From a virus: a DNA stretch of 32,448 nucleotides. This document shows, in pieces, positions 32,338-32,448 of this stretch. The stretch lies in the IMG/VR virus record IMGVR_UViG_3300013093_000155, positions 1 through 32,448 of that record; one strand, given 5' to 3'. Each line of letters starts with the position of its first letter. The first letter of the stretch is position 1. The notes under the pieces are model-generated. The model had not been told where the DNA came from. It searched no databases and was given only the letters and a program-made list of their open reading frames with translations. Position numbers and translations under genes: made by a program.

Positions 32338-32448
32338 ACGGTTCAGGTTCTAGTTTTAGATTATTTTCCTCAAACTCTTTCAGAGGTTCAAATTGCTTTG
32401 GCGCTTTTGAACCGAAGACATCTTCCCAAACATTACCTTCTTCACCGC
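32324..32448 (-). CDS. C-terminal 40 residues of a gene cut by the window edge
   Basis: An open frame enters from the right edge and ends GEEGNVWEDVFGSKAPKQ...LEPEPYEGC before TAA at 32324-32326. It is acidic and proline-rich. I do not recognise the protein. It overlaps the start of the endonuclease remnant by 14 bases, which suggests that its C-terminus may have been changed by that insertion. Confidence 0.55.
   Translation of the reverse strand, partial: GEEGNVWEDVFGSKAPKQFEPLKEFEENNLKLEPEPYEGC

Noticed and set aside
1-32448. tRNA or other structured RNA genes
   Set aside because: No cloverleaf or CCA-ended candidate was seen in the short intergenic gaps. A tRNA scan would be decisive.

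Overview
The window reads as part of the genome of a large contractile-tailed phage of the T4 supergroup. It is AT-rich by eye and most like the marine and freshwater T4-like viruses. Recognisable T4-type parts are the tail sheath (gp18), tail tube (gp19), a tube-related baseplate or tail protein, the head-completion nuclease (gp4), a candidate small terminase (gp16), the clamp-loader ATPase (gp44) and deoxynucleotide kinase (gp1). PhoH, a GroES-like cochaperonin and a GH19 endolysin are also typical of aquatic T4-like phages. There are no photosynthesis genes, no tRNAs and nothing that fixes the host.

Layout. Almost everything is on the minus strand, so transcription runs from high to low coordinates. 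From the right edge: a cut gene end, a homing-endonuclease remnant and gp1 (32448-31502); a small plus-strand zinc-finger gene (31195-31536) overlapping gp1 tail to tail; sheath, tube, tube-like protein, a small structural protein, gp4, an inserted HNH endonuclease and gp16 (31075-23519); then putative head proteins, including an 854-residue acidic, largely disordered protein (23492-20078), closed by a strong terminator. Next come a 1363-residue S74-chaperoned fibre, the GH19 endolysin, an Ig-repeat protein and a second fibre-like protein (19927-12084). A run of tightly overlapping small genes follows, holding a DnaE-like fragment, the GroES-like protein and gp44 (12047-8423). Plus-strand phoH (7614-8399) ends at a bidirectional terminator. 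The left part (7460-1) holds two conserved phage proteins, a holin-like protein with an FG-repeat domain, DnaJ, a ClpA-like unfoldase, small structural proteins, and a nucleotidyltransferase coupled to a ligase-like protein cut by the window edge.

Regulation. The octamer NATAAATA (mostly GATAAATA), the known late-promoter motif of T4-like phages, occurs nine times on the minus strand, each time in or at the edge of a gene junction and 18-71 bases before a start. Most gene junctions overlap by 1 or 4 bases (TAATG or ATGA), so translational coupling is widespread. No gene-free stretch exceeds 300 bases; the largest gaps (7461-7613, 19928-20077, 31076-31194) hold promoters, a leader ORF and a terminator.

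Most interesting points. (1) Five proteins start with a short peptide ending [LI]xE before A, G or S, as in the capsid-targeting peptides of T4 internal proteins; two of them are the nucleotidyltransferase and its ligase-like partner, suggesting enzymes packed in the head and possibly delivered with the DNA. (2) A holin-like membrane protein carries nine FG dipeptides in a Ser/Gly/Thr-rich domain resembling FG nucleoporins in composition. (3) The ClpA-like protein keeps an IGF tripeptide where ClpA docks ClpP, and DnaJ and GroES-like genes are nearby. (4) The sheath is nearly twice the T4 length through a large insertion. (5) A DnaE fragment keeps one conserved motif but stops before the catalytic aspartates.
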